Source of the DNA: Vibrio sp. SCSIO 43135
GTDB lineage: Bacteria; Pseudomonadota; Gammaproteobacteria; Enterobacterales; Vibrionaceae
Length of the DNA: 64,000 nucleotides
NCBI RefSeq assembly: GCF_023716665.1
Contig: NZ_CP071860.1
Location: forward strand, 620,001-684,000
Direction: 5' to 3'
Within the stretch, counting starts at the first letter, position 1; every line of letters begins with the position of its first letter. The position numbers were made by a program, and so were the translations under genes. Shown piece after piece: positions 26,625-39,227 of the stretch. The notes beneath the pieces are model-generated. The model worked only from the letters and a program-made list of their open reading frames with translations. It ran no database searches and was not told where the DNA came from.

Positions 26625-26669
26625 CAGGTGGCGCGAACGAAGTGTAGGGAAAATTTAAGGAAGTAGACA

Positions 26670-27305
26670 ATGGAAAGTTATAAACAACCACTTCGAATTG
26701 GTATTGGCGGCCCGGTAGGGTCTGGTAAAACAGCATTATTAGAAGTGTTATGTAAGGAGATTCGCGACAAGCTAAACATTGCCGTGGTTACTAATGACAT
26801 CTACACACAAGAAGATGCCAAAATACTCACTCGAGCGGAAGCTCTGGAGCCTGACCGCATTATCGGTGTAGAAACGGGTGGCTGTCCGCATACGGCGATA
26901 CGAGAAGATGCATCGATGAACCTTGCTGCTGTAGAAGAGCTTGCTAAGCTACATAAGAATCTCGATGTGGTGTTCGTTGAGAGTGGTGGCGATAACCTGA
27001 GTGCGACATTCAGCCCTGAACTCGCCGATCTCACCATCTATGTGATTGATGTGGCGGAAGGGGAGAAGATCCCACGTAAAGGCGGGCCGGGTATCACACG
27101 ATCTGATCTTTTGGTTATCAATAAGATCGATTTAGCACCATATGTTGGAGCGTCACTTGAGGTAATGGAACAAGACACACAGCGTATGCGTCCTACCAAA
27201 CCCTATGTGTTCACCAACTTAAAAGAGAGTAAAGGCTTAGATACCATCATTGACTTCATCGTAACGGAAGGGATGTTGACTCTTAAAGAATCTACCGCCG
27301 TTTAA
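26670..27305 (+). CDS. ureG: urease accessory GTPase UreG
   Basis: 211 residues, SIMIBI-class GTPase. P-loop GGPVGSGKT near residue 10, nickel-binding ETGGCPHTAIRED (the CPH motif), FVESGGDNLSATFSPEL, and the base-specific NKID. It powers nickel insertion together with UreD, UreE and UreF. AAGGAAG precedes the ATG. It closes the cluster; no convincing terminator is seen in the 120 bases after it. Confidence 0.95.
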   Translation: MESYKQPLRIGIGGPVGSGKTALLEVLCKEIRDKLNIAVVTNDIYTQEDAKILTRAEALEPDRIIGVETGGCPHTAIREDASMNLAAVEELAKLHKNLDVVFVESGGDNLSATFSPELADLTIYVIDVAEGEKIPRKGGPGITRSDLLVINKIDLAPYVGASLEVMEQDTQRMRPTKPYVFTNLKESKGLDTIIDFIVTEGMLTLKESTAV

Positions 27306-27425
27306 TTGCAATGAACGATTGACGGTGCACCTTTATTAAATCGGTGTAATTACTATTGCAGCTCAGTTCGCATCCTGTCATGTGGCTGAGCCGTAATGTT
27401 TAGAGAAACAACGAAATGGGCTTAT

Positions 27426-27902
27426 TTACCACTCAATTTCAATCGGTGTTCCCATTTCAACCAACTCCAAAAACTCATCCATTTCTTCGTTAGTAATTGC
27501 AATGCAACCGTTGGTCCAGTCAAAGCTTTGAATAAACTCTGGTTGTCGAGTGTCATCGTTTTTAATGCCATGTATTTTGATGTCCCCACCAGGGGCGACG
27601 CCTAATGCTTCGGCCTTAATGATGTCGTTTTGGTTTGGGTAGTCGATATGGATAGAGCGGTAAAATGCGGAGTCTTCGATAACAAAGTCGAGTTTGTATC
27701 GACCTTCTGGGGTTTTGTTATCGCCTTCCTGTACTTTGTGTCCTTTGGGATTTGCGCCCAAAGCGATACGAAATTCGCGAATGACTTGCTCGTCTTTTAC
27801 TAAATACATTCTTCGTTTTGACTTGTCGATTTGAACAAGGTCGACAGCCGCAAAGCTGTTGATAGAAAATAGACATAAAATGGTGACAATTATAGCTTTC
27901 AT
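27426..27902 (-). CDS. secreted L,D-transpeptidase-fold (YkuD) protein
   Basis: 158 residues with a signal peptide (MKAIIVTILCLFSINSFAA). A YkuD domain fills the rest: IDKSKRRMYLVKD, TPEGRYKLDFV, IKIHGIK and the Cys motif TNGCIAITN near residue 136. YkuD enzymes cross-link peptidoglycan or attach or cleave lipoproteins in the periplasm. The classical motif is (S/T)HGC; here it is TNGC, a variant shared with YafK/DpaA-like members that often act as hydrolases. Monocistronic, convergent with the urease cluster. Confidence 0.82.
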   Translation of the reverse strand: MKAIIVTILCLFSINSFAAVDLVQIDKSKRRMYLVKDEQVIREFRIALGANPKGHKVQEGDNKTPEGRYKLDFVIEDSAFYRSIHIDYPNQNDIIKAEALGVAPGGDIKIHGIKNDDTRQPEFIQSFDWTNGCIAITNEEMDEFLELVEMGTPIEIEW

Positions 27903-28196
27903 AACACGCGATAGGTTTGTACTGCTTTCCTTACTATTTTACGTCACGCCGCTTCTAATGGGCAAAGGTAAGACTCAAAACGGTGAGCTTTAGCGAATTT
28001 ATAGAAGTATAAAGATTGTGCAAATTGATGAAAATTATGGAAACAAGGTCAAATAAATGTCGTTTGTCTCAAGAATGTAGGAACTAAAAGCAGTGTTTTG
28101 CGGCAAGGTTAACAGTGGCTAGGATGCTGTGTTGATTGCATATTAAATGTTGACTAATTTTTTATTAAAAATTATACCAACAGCTAGGTCAGCACC

Positions 28197-30320
28197 ATGT
28201 ACTCTCGCGTTCTTTTAAAGCAGATCTCTTCAGCTAGAAACCTTCGTTATCTCGCTAATTTGATGTTCGCTTCTATTGATGATCTGCTTTCTCCACGAGC
28301 CGCGAGTGTGATTGTCAGCCCTAGCATGCACTCTTCTGGGCAACTACTTTTCACTCATGGTGAATGCACATCTATTGCCAAATACCCAGACACGTTTTGG
28401 AACTGGGCTGCTCAGTTTGATACCTCCGATAGCGTACTGCCACTTGCCATTAATACTTGTAAGTGGGATTACTTATCTTTAATGGGTGGTGAATCCTTTA
28501 TCTTCATGCTGGATAACCATCCCGATATGCGCACTTTCTTAGTCATAGAGGCTGCAGACAGAGACACCTTTACTCGGCTTGAGCAATCAGGTCGTTTAGA
28601 TTTCTTAATGCTCATTGCTTCGCGTTGGCAGTGCGTACGTGCTGAGCGAGAGGCCTCACGCGAATTTAAAAATCGTGATATTCGTGAAGCGAAATACTTA
28701 GATGAAATCAAACAGCGCGAGCACTTCATTGATAACATGAAACTGGTGCAAGAGATCGCGACAGATATGGCTAATCCAGAAACTCTTGATCAGCTATATA
28801 AAAAAGCGGTTGAAGCGGTGCGAGAACAGCTCAAGTTTGACCGAGCCGTATTCATGTTACTTGATATGAAAAAGCGCTGTTTCAGCGGTACTTACGGCAC
28901 CGATGAGCAAGGCCGAACCATTAGCGAACATCATACTCAGTACGATTTACACCAATTAGAAGAGGAATATATAGAAGCCATTTTTGATGACTCTAGGAGT
29001 GTGGTTATCGCAGAAGACGCTCCCTTGTACACCGCAGGCAATGTTGTCGGTCAGGGGTGGAACGGTATGCTAATTCTTCGTGACGGTAATGAAACCATAG
29101 GTTGGATCAGCGTCGATAACTTTATCAACCGTCACCCAATTACGCCTTATCAAAAACAAGCGCTAGAAGCGTTTGGTCTGCAACTCTCCCAAATTTATAT
29201 CCGTAAACGTCAAGAACAAAACGTTCGTATGCTACACGCTAGTATGGTGGAACTGTCTCGCTGTATGACCACCAAAGAGGTGTGTCGTTCGGCGGTGATG
29301 TTTGCAATTAACCGGCTAGGTATCGACCGTTTAGCGGTCTTCCTAACCAACCCCGAATGTACTTATATGAAAGGAACTTGGGGTACGGATATCCAAGGTA
29401 ATATTGTTGATGAGTCCTATTACAGCTCAGAAACTCATGACCGCTCTATCGTGACGATGGCACGCGCCAACCCCAATGAAGTGGTATTTGAAGAGTCAGT
29501 GCCGATTTACCATGATTTTAATATTGTGGGTTTTGGCTGGACAGCCATGACCATGCTCACCAGTGCAACCGGTGAACCCATTGCTTTTATTGCCGCTGAT
29601 AACTTGTTAAAGAGAACACCACTGACTTCTCAGCTACGCGAAGTGATTCGTATGTTTGCCTCTAATGTAACCGAAGTTTTATTGAAAACTAGAGCTCAAG
29701 AGGCCATTCATGAGTTGAACGACAATCTAGAAAGAGAAGTAAAAAGCCGTACCAAGCAGCTTCAAGAGGCCAATGAAAAGCTGGAACTACTCGCCAAAAT
29801 GGACCCACTGACGCGTTTGGGTAACCGCAGAATGTTGGAACATTTGTTAGAATCGCAATGCATGGGGGGAAGGCAGCAACAGGGGACTTATGGACTGATC
29901 TTGCTGGATCTCGACCACTTTGGTTTGTTCAACAATCACTATGGGCATTTAGAAGGTGATATTGCTTTAATGCGAGTTGGTAATATCTTGAAGCACCATA
30001 CCTCTCTGGAGCATGAAGTATTTTGTCGTATCGGTGGTGAAGAGTTTGTGCTGTTGGTTGCGAATAAATCGGAACAAGAAGTATCCGATCTCGCTGAGTG
30101 CATTCGTCAGTGTATTGAAGTAGAACGAATTAACCATGAAACAAGCCCGGTAGGTCAATATTTAACGGTGTCTATCGGTTATACCTATATGGAGTTGTCG
30201 CCAGACAAGTTTAACTTCGATTTACTGTATGGTTACGCCGACAAAGCGCTGTATAAAGCCAAAGATCAGGGAAGAAACCAGTGCGTAGGTTTAGTAAAAG
30301 ATGAGGCGCTACAAATCTAA
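28197..30320 (+). CDS. GAF-GAF-GGDEF diguanylate cyclase
   Basis: 707 residues, cytoplasmic. An N-terminal region of about 150 residues unlike known domains to me is followed by two homologous GAF domains (about 190-340 and 350-500; each has the FDRAVFMLL/IDRLAVFLT strand, a GTYGTD/GTWGTD turn and VVGQGWNGM/IVGFGWTAM), a coiled coil (about 505-535) and a GGDEF domain. The active loop reads GGEEF near 616, competent for making c-di-GMP. The Rxx D inhibitory site before it is not clear to me. The GAF ligand is unknown. It converges on a GGDEF-EAL gene and the two share a terminator. Confidence 0.87.
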   Translation: MYSRVLLKQISSARNLRYLANLMFASIDDLLSPRAASVIVSPSMHSSGQLLFTHGECTSIAKYPDTFWNWAAQFDTSDSVLPLAINTCKWDYLSLMGGESFIFMLDNHPDMRTFLVIEAADRDTFTRLEQSGRLDFLMLIASRWQCVRAEREASREFKNRDIREAKYLDEIKQREHFIDNMKLVQEIATDMANPETLDQLYKKAVEAVREQLKFDRAVFMLLDMKKRCFSGTYGTDEQGRTISEHHTQYDLHQLEEEYIEAIFDDSRSVVIAEDAPLYTAGNVVGQGWNGMLILRDGNETIGWISVDNFINRHPITPYQKQALEAFGLQLSQIYIRKRQEQNVRMLHASMVELSRCMTTKEVCRSAVMFAINRLGIDRLAVFLTNPECTYMKGTWGTDIQGNIVDESYYSSETHDRSIVTMARANPNEVVFEESVPIYHDFNIVGFGWTAMTMLTSATGEPIAFIAADNLLKRTPLTSQLREVIRMFASNVTEVLLKTRAQEAIHELNDNLEREVKSRTKQLQEANEKLELLAKMDPLTRLGNRRMLEHLLESQCMGGRQQQGTYGLILLDLDHFGLFNNHYGHLEGDIALMRVGNILKHHTSLEHEVFCRIGGEEFVLLVANKSEQEVSDLAECIRQCIEVERINHETSPVGQYLTVSIGYTYMELSPDKFNFDLLYGYADKALYKAKDQGRNQCVGLVKDEALQI

Positions 30321-30340
30321 TACCTCAGCCGTTAGGAAAG

Positions 30341-30370
30341 TAAAAAGGAGACAGTTGGTCTCCTTTTTAC
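30341..30370. terminator. bidirectional rho-independent terminator
   Basis: AAAAAGGAGAC (30342-30352) pairs with GTCTCCTTTTT (30358-30368) around the loop AGTTG. A on one side and T on the other allow it to work for both converging c-di-GMP genes. Confidence 0.85.
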
Positions 30371-30429
30371 TTGGTTGCTGTGTTGGAATCATCTGGAATG
30401 TGGATAGACTCAGCCAATGCATCGTGAAA

Positions 30430-32964
30430 TCAGCTAGCGGTCCGTTTCGCGTTGAGCGGTACATCGCTCCACTCTGAGTAGGGGACTGGTTTTCCAAATA
30501 AGAACCCTTGACCAAGCGGGCAATTAAGACGGGTAAGCGCTTGGGATTGTTGCTCTGTTTCTATCCCTTCTGCAATGATTTCAAACCCGAGCGTGGTAGA
30601 CATATCAATGATGGTTTTCACCAAAGAGTGTTTCGCGTTATCTGCGTTCATTCTCTCGATAAAGACTCTATCGATCTTTAAACAATTGAATGGCAAGGTA
30701 TGAATGTACGACAGTGAGCTGTAGCCCGTGCCGAAATCGTCAATTGCAATGCCAATTCCAAGTTTACGAATTGCATGCATGTTTCGAATGGTAACGTGGT
30801 CACTGTCAATCAACTTTGACTCGGTGATCTCTAGCGACAATTGCACTGGATTCATTCGAGTTTTTCGTATGATACTTTCGAGCGTTGGGACAAAGTCGGG
30901 CATCGCGAGTTGCTTAACAGATAAGTTAACATGAAGCTGAAAATTAGAAGGAAACTTGCCTTCATCGATACCTTTAACGGTGTCAGAACATGCCTTTTCG
31001 AGGATACACAAGCCAATATCGTTTATTAGGTCGTATTCTTCAGCCACTGAAATAAACTCTAGCGGTGAAATCAACCCGTGCTCAGGGCTTATCCAGCGAG
31101 CGAGCGCTTCGGCACCAGTAAACTGATGGGTGTTAAGGTCAATAAGTGGCTGATAGAAAGGGACGAACTCATTATTGTCCAATGCATCTTTAATGCGTGG
31201 AACCAGTTGCATCTTTTGTCTCGAGGCTTGATCCATTTGCAACTCGTATTGGCTTATTTTGGTGGGGCTTGACTTAGCGTGACTTAGAGCAATACTCCCT
31301 TTTCTTAACCACATCGACATGCTTTCTTGATCATTGACGTTTACCATGCCGATCGACGCATGAACTAGAGTTTGTTCTCCCTCAGTAGAAATGGGGGAAG
31401 CGAACAACTGAAGAATACGGTTTGCATTCAATCTATTGACGTCTTCACTGCACTCGCAATGGAGAAACAACGCAAACTCATCTCCTCCCACTCTTGCCAT
31501 GTAGTGGTTTGAACCGTCGAACAAAGATTTAAGGCGTGCTGCGACGATCTTCAGTATTTGGTCACCATGATAGTGTCCCAAATTGTCATTGACCTCGCGG
31601 AACTTATCTAAGCCAATTATCATTAGGCAGCCAAGAGCGGGTTCAAGTGAGTCACACTTCTCTGCAAAACCCTGTCGACTGTAAATCTTAGTCAGACTGT
31701 CATATACAATTTGTTCTCTGAGGGCTTTAAACGAAGCTTGTAAATGTGTCGCCATTTCTTGGAATGAATACAGTAAAACGTTCGTTTCTCGAATGATTCC
31801 GCGTTTAGGTAGGGGACAATCCCAGTCGCCTTTTGCAAGATTATTGGCCGCTTTAGCCGTCCAGATAATGGGTAGCACCACTTGATGTAAAAGGTAGAAT
31901 CCTAACAGTAGGCCGATAACGCCTGCTGCGAGTGCCGCAAACAAGCTATTTTCCTGTGTTTCAGCAAGAGCTCCTAATAGATTACTTTCGGAAATTGATA
32001 CTCCAATGTACCAACTTAGCCCGTTTTCGTCGTTAAAGGGTGTTATGTGGTTAAAGTAACGTTCGTTGTTCAATACCATATCAAATGATAAAGGAGCGTT
32101 TTCGAGCATGCTGTTAGGTGAATTTATCTTATTGCTCACACCTTGAATTACCGCGTTTGGGCTTTCACTTAGCTTGGCGCGGTTGCTTTCAGAGAATATT
32201 GACGACTGAATAGAGTGCGCGACGAGTTGTTGATTGCTGTCGAAAATATAGATGAATGCATCGGTGAGATTTTGCTGCTCAGCGAGAAAAGAGTTGAATG
32301 TGTCGATTTTGATATCGAGAACGACCACGCCGCTGAATTTTCGTTGTGTGTATACTGGCGACAACGCAGAGAGCGTCACGTCTTTGCGTTCATCGACATT
32401 CGCGTAGATAGAAGACCACTTTGGAGATTTTGATTTTGCGACAGGTTCATACCAAGGCCTTGTTCGGGGATCATATCCTTCGATTGTTGAACGTATGTCC
32501 TGACTGATCGATTTACCACGGTATATAACTAAGTTTTGGTTAGTACGACTGTCTTGTAGCATCAACGTTTGACCACTGTTTGCCTCTTTCCGAAAGCCGA
32601 CAAAGTCACCGACCTCGCTACCAAAAGCGATGACGTCGAGGTGTTCTATTTTGTTATATATGGCTTCGGCACTTTCTAACATATATTGCTCGATTCGCTG
32701 CATATCATTAGGTTGATACAAAGAGTTAAAGCTGATTGCATGGCTTAGTGCATAGCCGGCGTTGAACGGCTCTTTGAGGAAATGATCTAATTCTAAATCG
32801 ACGGCGTGAGTGAGAGCATTAAGGCGCTTTTCACTGATATTGCTAAGCATGGACTCATAACTGGTTTGTTGGAACCAGAGTATTATGCTCATCGTTACAA
32901 AGAAGACACAGACAAACGGTAGGATGAGTGCAGTTTTGAGCTGGATCTGAAAGTTATCCGCCAT
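30430..32964 (-). CDS. dCache-HAMP-GGDEF-EAL membrane c-di-GMP protein
   Basis: 844 residues. Two membrane segments (about 10-30 and 335-360) frame a periplasmic dCache-type sensor domain, followed by HAMP, GGDEF and EAL domains. GGDEF is intact in sequence (VGGDEFALFLH near 492). The EAL domain (from about 585) has EALARW, the metal ligands in LEITES and DDFGTGYSSL, and AEGIETEQQ, so phosphodiesterase activity is expected. Which activity dominates cannot be told. AAGGTGG precedes the ATG. It is convergent with the diguanylate cyclase gene. Confidence 0.88.
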   Translation of the reverse strand: MADNFQIQLKTALILPFVCVFFVTMSIILWFQQTSYESMLSNISEKRLNALTHAVDLELDHFLKEPFNAGYALSHAISFNSLYQPNDMQRIEQYMLESAEAIYNKIEHLDVIAFGSEVGDFVGFRKEANSGQTLMLQDSRTNQNLVIYRGKSISQDIRSTIEGYDPRTRPWYEPVAKSKSPKWSSIYANVDERKDVTLSALSPVYTQRKFSGVVVLDIKIDTFNSFLAEQQNLTDAFIYIFDSNQQLVAHSIQSSIFSESNRAKLSESPNAVIQGVSNKINSPNSMLENAPLSFDMVLNNERYFNHITPFNDENGLSWYIGVSISESNLLGALAETQENSLFAALAAGVIGLLLGFYLLHQVVLPIIWTAKAANNLAKGDWDCPLPKRGIIRETNVLLYSFQEMATHLQASFKALREQIVYDSLTKIYSRQGFAEKCDSLEPALGCLMIIGLDKFREVNDNLGHYHGDQILKIVAARLKSLFDGSNHYMARVGGDEFALFLHCECSEDVNRLNANRILQLFASPISTEGEQTLVHASIGMVNVNDQESMSMWLRKGSIALSHAKSSPTKISQYELQMDQASRQKMQLVPRIKDALDNNEFVPFYQPLIDLNTHQFTGAEALARWISPEHGLISPLEFISVAEEYDLINDIGLCILEKACSDTVKGIDEGKFPSNFQLHVNLSVKQLAMPDFVPTLESIIRKTRMNPVQLSLEITESKLIDSDHVTIRNMHAIRKLGIGIAIDDFGTGYSSLSYIHTLPFNCLKIDRVFIERMNADNAKHSLVKTIIDMSTTLGFEIIAEGIETEQQSQALTRLNCPLGQGFLFGKPVPYSEWSDVPLNAKRTAS

Positions 32965-33194
32965 AGTGAAACCACCTTTAAATTAAGGCCTCTGACGTTA
33001 GTTTCAAGAGTTTTGTTATTTGCTTTTATGCTGATTATCGCGCATTGAGTAATCTATGTTACCGATAGAAGTATAGACAAGATTTGTGCTCAAAATTGTG
33101 TAGAGCAGAGAGTCCTATATTAGAACCTGATGGTAGTAACTTTTATGTAGATTAGAGCCAAGGTAAACAGTATTACCTTGGCTCTGAAGTATGG

Positions 33195-34834
33195 TTATAG
33201 TTTGGCGAGATGTTCTTTTGAGGCTTTGCTGAATCGAGTTTGTTTTTCTAGTGCTTCGAGCATTTTTAACAACGTCTGAGTGTCGTTTTCAGATGGTGTT
33301 GTAGAAAACGCACGAGCTAGGCGACTTAAAGCGCTCTCGAATTCAGCTTTATCTTCCGACCTTAAATTTTGCTGCGACTGTAACCAACGTTGGCCGTAAA
33401 GCTGAGCTTGAATAACATCTTTGCGCTGTAACGCTTCTTTTAGTGCCGTGAGGTTATTGTCTGCAGGGTAAGGAGCACGCTGTTCTTCCTGCTTTGGCGT
33501 TTTACGTTGTTTTAAAAAGTACACTAATGTGGCTAGCCAAAGCGCGGCAAACAAGGCTGTGAGATAAGGCCAAACACCACTGTCTTTTAACGTCACCGTT
33601 TCAATTTTGACTGGTTGCTGGGGGGGCGGCGTAGAGGTTGGGGCAATGGTATTGAAAGCTTCACCTGGTTCTACGTTTAATACCAGCCCAGTTATACTGG
33701 CTGTTTTCGGTGTTTTAGTTTGGCTGTGCCACCAATTAACGCTGAGGTTATCCAGTTGAACTTCACCAGCTTGCTGCGGGATCAGCACCTGCTTGATGGT
33801 CATTGTCACTAGGCCATCATCATTGGTAGAGAAGTGTGGCTTCTCTGCGTACAAGCGAATGCTGTCTGGATAGTGAGTGACTAGATTCGGGAATTGTTCG
33901 GAAGTTAGCCCTTCGATAGACAGTGAGACCTCTCGTGTCAGTGATTCACCAACGCTGGTGTTAAATGGAGTGCTAGGGTCGATTTGATTGCCATCTTGAT
34001 CTTTCCAAACCTGAGATAGCGTTAGCTTAGAGCTCGGTAACCAGAAACCTTGATACTGACTTGGTTTGGGTTCAACTGTGATTGCAAACTGCTCTGGCTT
34101 GGTATCGACAGAAATCAGCTTAGTAGTGCCCGTACGGTTGTTTCCATACACAACAGCGCCATTGAAGGCTGGTGCATTTAAAGTGTAGGTTCCTGACTCT
34201 AGCGCCGTAACTCGGTACGTTTGGTCAAGCACGGTCACTTCAACACCATCTAACACGCTTTGGTACTGGTTTGGCTCACCTTGCGCGGTTAGTGTCATCC
34301 CTTTTATTAAAGGTGGCACGACCTTAGGGTTTTGTAATCGACGAGGGTCGGCCTTAATGATCAGGCGAGATTTCAAAATCGCACTTTCGCTTGGGTAAAG
34401 CTGCGTTTTATCGAGGTGATTTTGTAGCTCGATCAACTCAGACACATCCGGCGTATCTTGATCCATGACGACGGTAATGTTGATCGGCTGAGACTCAGTT
34501 CCAGAAACCGAAAAGCTTGGAATGGTGTGCGTCCCTAACTTGAGAGCGGCAAGTGAAATGTTCCATTCGCTTCGTACATTACGTTCACCGTTAATGATGT
34601 TGACGGATGTTCCGAAGCTTGGCCTGCTGATGAAAAAATCGTCTTCTAACTGGCTGAAATCGATGTCACCAGATGATGCTTTTTCATCAACCACGACTCT
34701 TAGCTGAAACACTTCATTTTTAGCGACTTTGTTTTTGCTCACCGTTGCCCAAGCGGTTGCTGCCTGGCTGGATACACTAAATAACGCCATCGCGCATAAT
34801 AAAGCCGCCATTAGGCTTTTGTGTAATTTCATCG

Positions 34835-34841
<7 letters not shown>
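33195..34841 (-). CDS. batD: BatD-family protein
   Basis: 548 residues: signal peptide (about 1-28, ending SQAATA), a series of beta-sandwich (BatD) domains up to about 440, a membrane segment near 445-465 and a cytoplasmic helical tail. BatD is part of the moxR/bat gene set, whose members are tied to envelope stress and aerotolerance in other bacteria, though the biochemical role is unsettled. An in-frame ATG four codons in (MKLHKSL) may be the real start. The 5' end overlaps the preceding VWA-TPR gene by 7 bases. Last gene of the operon. Confidence 0.85.
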
Positions 34842-36827
<1,986 letters not shown>

Positions 36828-36835
<8 letters not shown>

Positions 36836-37832
36836 GATTTCTCCTTAACACGATCAGCACCAGTGATAGTACCAATGCCGCTCCTAATGGATATGGGAAC
36901 CATTCGGTCTGCGGACGCCAGGTTTGTGTTGCTTGGCTAACCGGTTCAAGCTGATTAATTGTGTCGTAGATCTGGGCTAGGTCCTGGCTGTCGCGAGCTC
37001 GAAAATACTGCCCGCCAGTGATGTCGGCGATTTTAGTCAATGCTTGTTCATCTAAATCTTCGGCCGTATTCACTTTTCGCGTCATAAAGAAATCTTTTAC
37101 CATCATTTCGCCAGCTCCAACGCCAACGGTATAAATGGTTGTACCGTATTTCTTGGCGATGTTGGCTGCTTCGATTGGATCAAGTACACCAGCGTTATTG
37201 CTACCGTCACTCAATAAAATCATGACTCGTTGTGGAGCATCACCGTCAATAAAGGTTTTGGTGGCCAGTCCGATGCCATCACCAATGGCGGTTTGGGTTC
37301 CTATTAAGCGCAATACCGTTTGGTTGAGTTGATCGGCAACGGTGTTCCTATCGAGGGTGAGTGGTGTTTGCAGATAGGCATGATCGGCAAACAAGACCAG
37401 CCCTAAGCGGTCGCCTTCTCGTTTGGCGATAAACTCTGACAGCACTTGTTTTACTGCTGTCAGGCGATCGATGTATTTATCACCCTGTTTCATGTCGGCT
37501 TGTTTCATCGAGTAAGATAAATCCACTACCAACATGACATCGCGGTGCTTAGGTTGGGCGGTAATGGGGTCTCCATACCAAACTGGCCTTGCTGAGGCAA
37601 CAACTAGGCATATCCAAATTAGGGCAGCTAATAGTCGGGCTGCCCAGTTTTTAGGGGCGGTTTTTCCTTCGCTTTGGGGCAAATAGGGCAAGTGAATGGG
37701 CGTGGTTTGGCGCGTTGCCGGCGCTCGCCAATAGATGAGTATTGGCAGCGGAAGTACAGCTAGCATCCACCACCATTCAAGTGCAAAATTAGCCAAGCTT
37801 GGCTCTCCCTTTCTTCGGCGGCAAAGCGTCAT
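36828..37832 (-). CDS. batA: BatA-like membrane VWA protein
   Basis: Up to 334 residues: membrane helices at both ends of a VWA domain (MLVVDLSYSMKQADM near 90-104 with the MIDAS DxSxS, and LLSDGSNNAG near 205). The ATG at 37832 lies inside the preceding gene and gives a charged start (MTLCRRRKGEP). A TTG at 37796 preceded by GGGAG would give MANFALEWWW, which looks more like the family N-terminus, so I favour that shorter 322-residue form. Overlaps its downstream neighbour by 8 bases. Confidence 0.82.
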
Positions 37833-38283
37833 TTACCCACTGATAGCAGTGCTCTACCAGTTCTTCAGGGTTTTCGACTGCGTCTTTTTGGTAAAGCGCT
37901 GCTTGCCATTGGTGTTCATTTGGTTGGAAAAGAGGATCTGTGAGTTGAGAGTCCAAAAATGCATACCATTCTTTTCCAGTAAGTTGTGCTACTTGCTCCC
38001 TAGGGAAGTAGCACAGAGCAGCTTGACGTACGAGCTCGATAGCTGCAGACGGTTTTACCGCAGTATGTGAAGGTTTCAGCAAGCGAAGTGCGGTCTTTTT
38101 CGGAGCCTGCTTCTTTTTGTTCCAGCGTATAAGCAATACGACAGCGAGTATCGCTACAAGGATTGCCGCAAAAGATGCCCACCATCCCCATGCAAGGGGG
38201 AACCAAGAAGGTGCGTCTGGAAGATGCAATGCCTTCAATGGTAATTCGAGAGTAGGTAGCGTTGAGTCTGATGATTCCTTCAT
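37789..38283 (-). CDS. DUF4381 membrane protein of the bat operon
   Basis: 164 residues, with one membrane helix (about 34-52: ASFAAILVAILAVVLLI) between a short Pro-rich N-terminal part with the LPLKALHLPDAPSWFPLAWGW stretch (seen as LHLPDAPSWFPLAWGW) and a cytoplasmic helical domain. This is the DUF4381 pattern, always found between the DUF58 and VWA genes of moxR operons. Its start overlaps the DUF58 stop by 1 base. Confidence 0.82.
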   Translation of the reverse strand: MKESSDSTLPTLELPLKALHLPDAPSWFPLAWGWWASFAAILVAILAVVLLIRWNKKKQAPKKTALRLLKPSHTAVKPSAAIELVRQAALCYFPREQVAQLTGKEWYAFLDSQLTDPLFQPNEHQWQAALYQKDAVENPEELVEHCYQWVNDALPPKKGRAKLG

Positions 38284-39227
38284 TAATGTTGTCCAGATAA
38301 TTGTTGTAATAATGGTTGGTCACTTACCAATGAGGTAAAGGTGATGCCGTGTGATTGGCAGATCTCCTGAACGGCGTTCACTTTACTCATATAGGCATTA
38401 GCGAGCTGTTTTCTTGTTGCGCGAGAAGAAAAATCAAACCACTGCGTTTTCTCTTTATCCGCGACTTGTTGTATTCCTCGGTAGTTTGTTACTCCCTGTT
38501 CCAAAGGGTCTGAAAAATGTACGACTCGAACGAGGTTGTGTTGTCGTAGGCGAGCCAATAGAGCTTGGTTGCTTTCACTAAAGCGAACAAAATCACTCAG
38601 CAAAATCACTTCGCTTCCTTTTGGGCATAGCCGATTAAGTGCTTCAAAAGCGGGCGCCATTGAGGTTGCTTCGGTTACCGCGGTTCGACCAAGAAGGTTA
38701 TTGTGCTCAGTGATGAGCTGTTGAATGATTTGTAACGGACCGCTGTTGCGAGCACTTGGCTTAATGTCCAGTAACTGGCTGCCAGTGTCTATGACTGCAC
38801 CGACTCGGTCTTGATTAGCGACAGATAGCCAACTAATCAGACTTGCCATATGGGCCATTTGAACTGATTTCAAAAGTAGCTTTGACCCAAAGTACATGCT
38901 GGAAGACAAATCGATATAGAGAACGACTGGCTTTTCTCGCTCTTCGGTAAACAATTTAGTATGAGGTTTACCCGTGCGCGCGGTGACTCGCCAGTCAATG
39001 CTTCGGATATCATCTCCTGCTTGGTACTGGCGTACTTCAGCGAAATCCATGCCTCTACCCAGCCTGCGACTTTGGTGCTGTCCGAGCATTTGAGACCATA
39101 AACTTTTGGCTGGCGGTAACCAATGAACAGTTTGTTGTTTGTAAAACAACAGTTCATCGAGTGACAATGTCACGCCATCAGTGCTTGGTGGAAGTTTTGA
39201 ATCCATGTTGTTACTCAATTCATGCAC
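38283..39227 (-). CDS. DUF58 domain protein
   Basis: 314 residues. The DUF58 core includes GRGMDFAEVRQYQAGDDIRSIDW (seen as DFAEVRQYQAGDDIRSIDW near 62-80), followed by a VWA-like fold with the DLSSSMYFG motif near 110-118. In moxR operons this soluble protein is thought to be a partner of the AAA ATPase. It overlaps the moxR gene by 8 bases. Confidence 0.88.
   Translation of the reverse strand: MHELSNNMDSKLPPSTDGVTLSLDELLFYKQQTVHWLPPAKSLWSQMLGQHQSRRLGRGMDFAEVRQYQAGDDIRSIDWRVTARTGKPHTKLFTEEREKPVVLYIDLSSSMYFGSKLLLKSVQMAHMASLISWLSVANQDRVGAVIDTGSQLLDIKPSARNSGPLQIIQQLITEHNNLLGRTAVTEATSMAPAFEALNRLCPKGSEVILLSDFVRFSESNQALLARLRQHNLVRVVHFSDPLEQGVTNYRGIQQVADKEKTQWFDFSSRATRKQLANAYMSKVNAVQEICQSHGITFTSLVSDQPLLQQLSGQH

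Noticed and set aside
27396..27605. 69-codon frame opposite the YkuD gene
   Set aside because: It is antisense to a well-supported gene and unlike any family.
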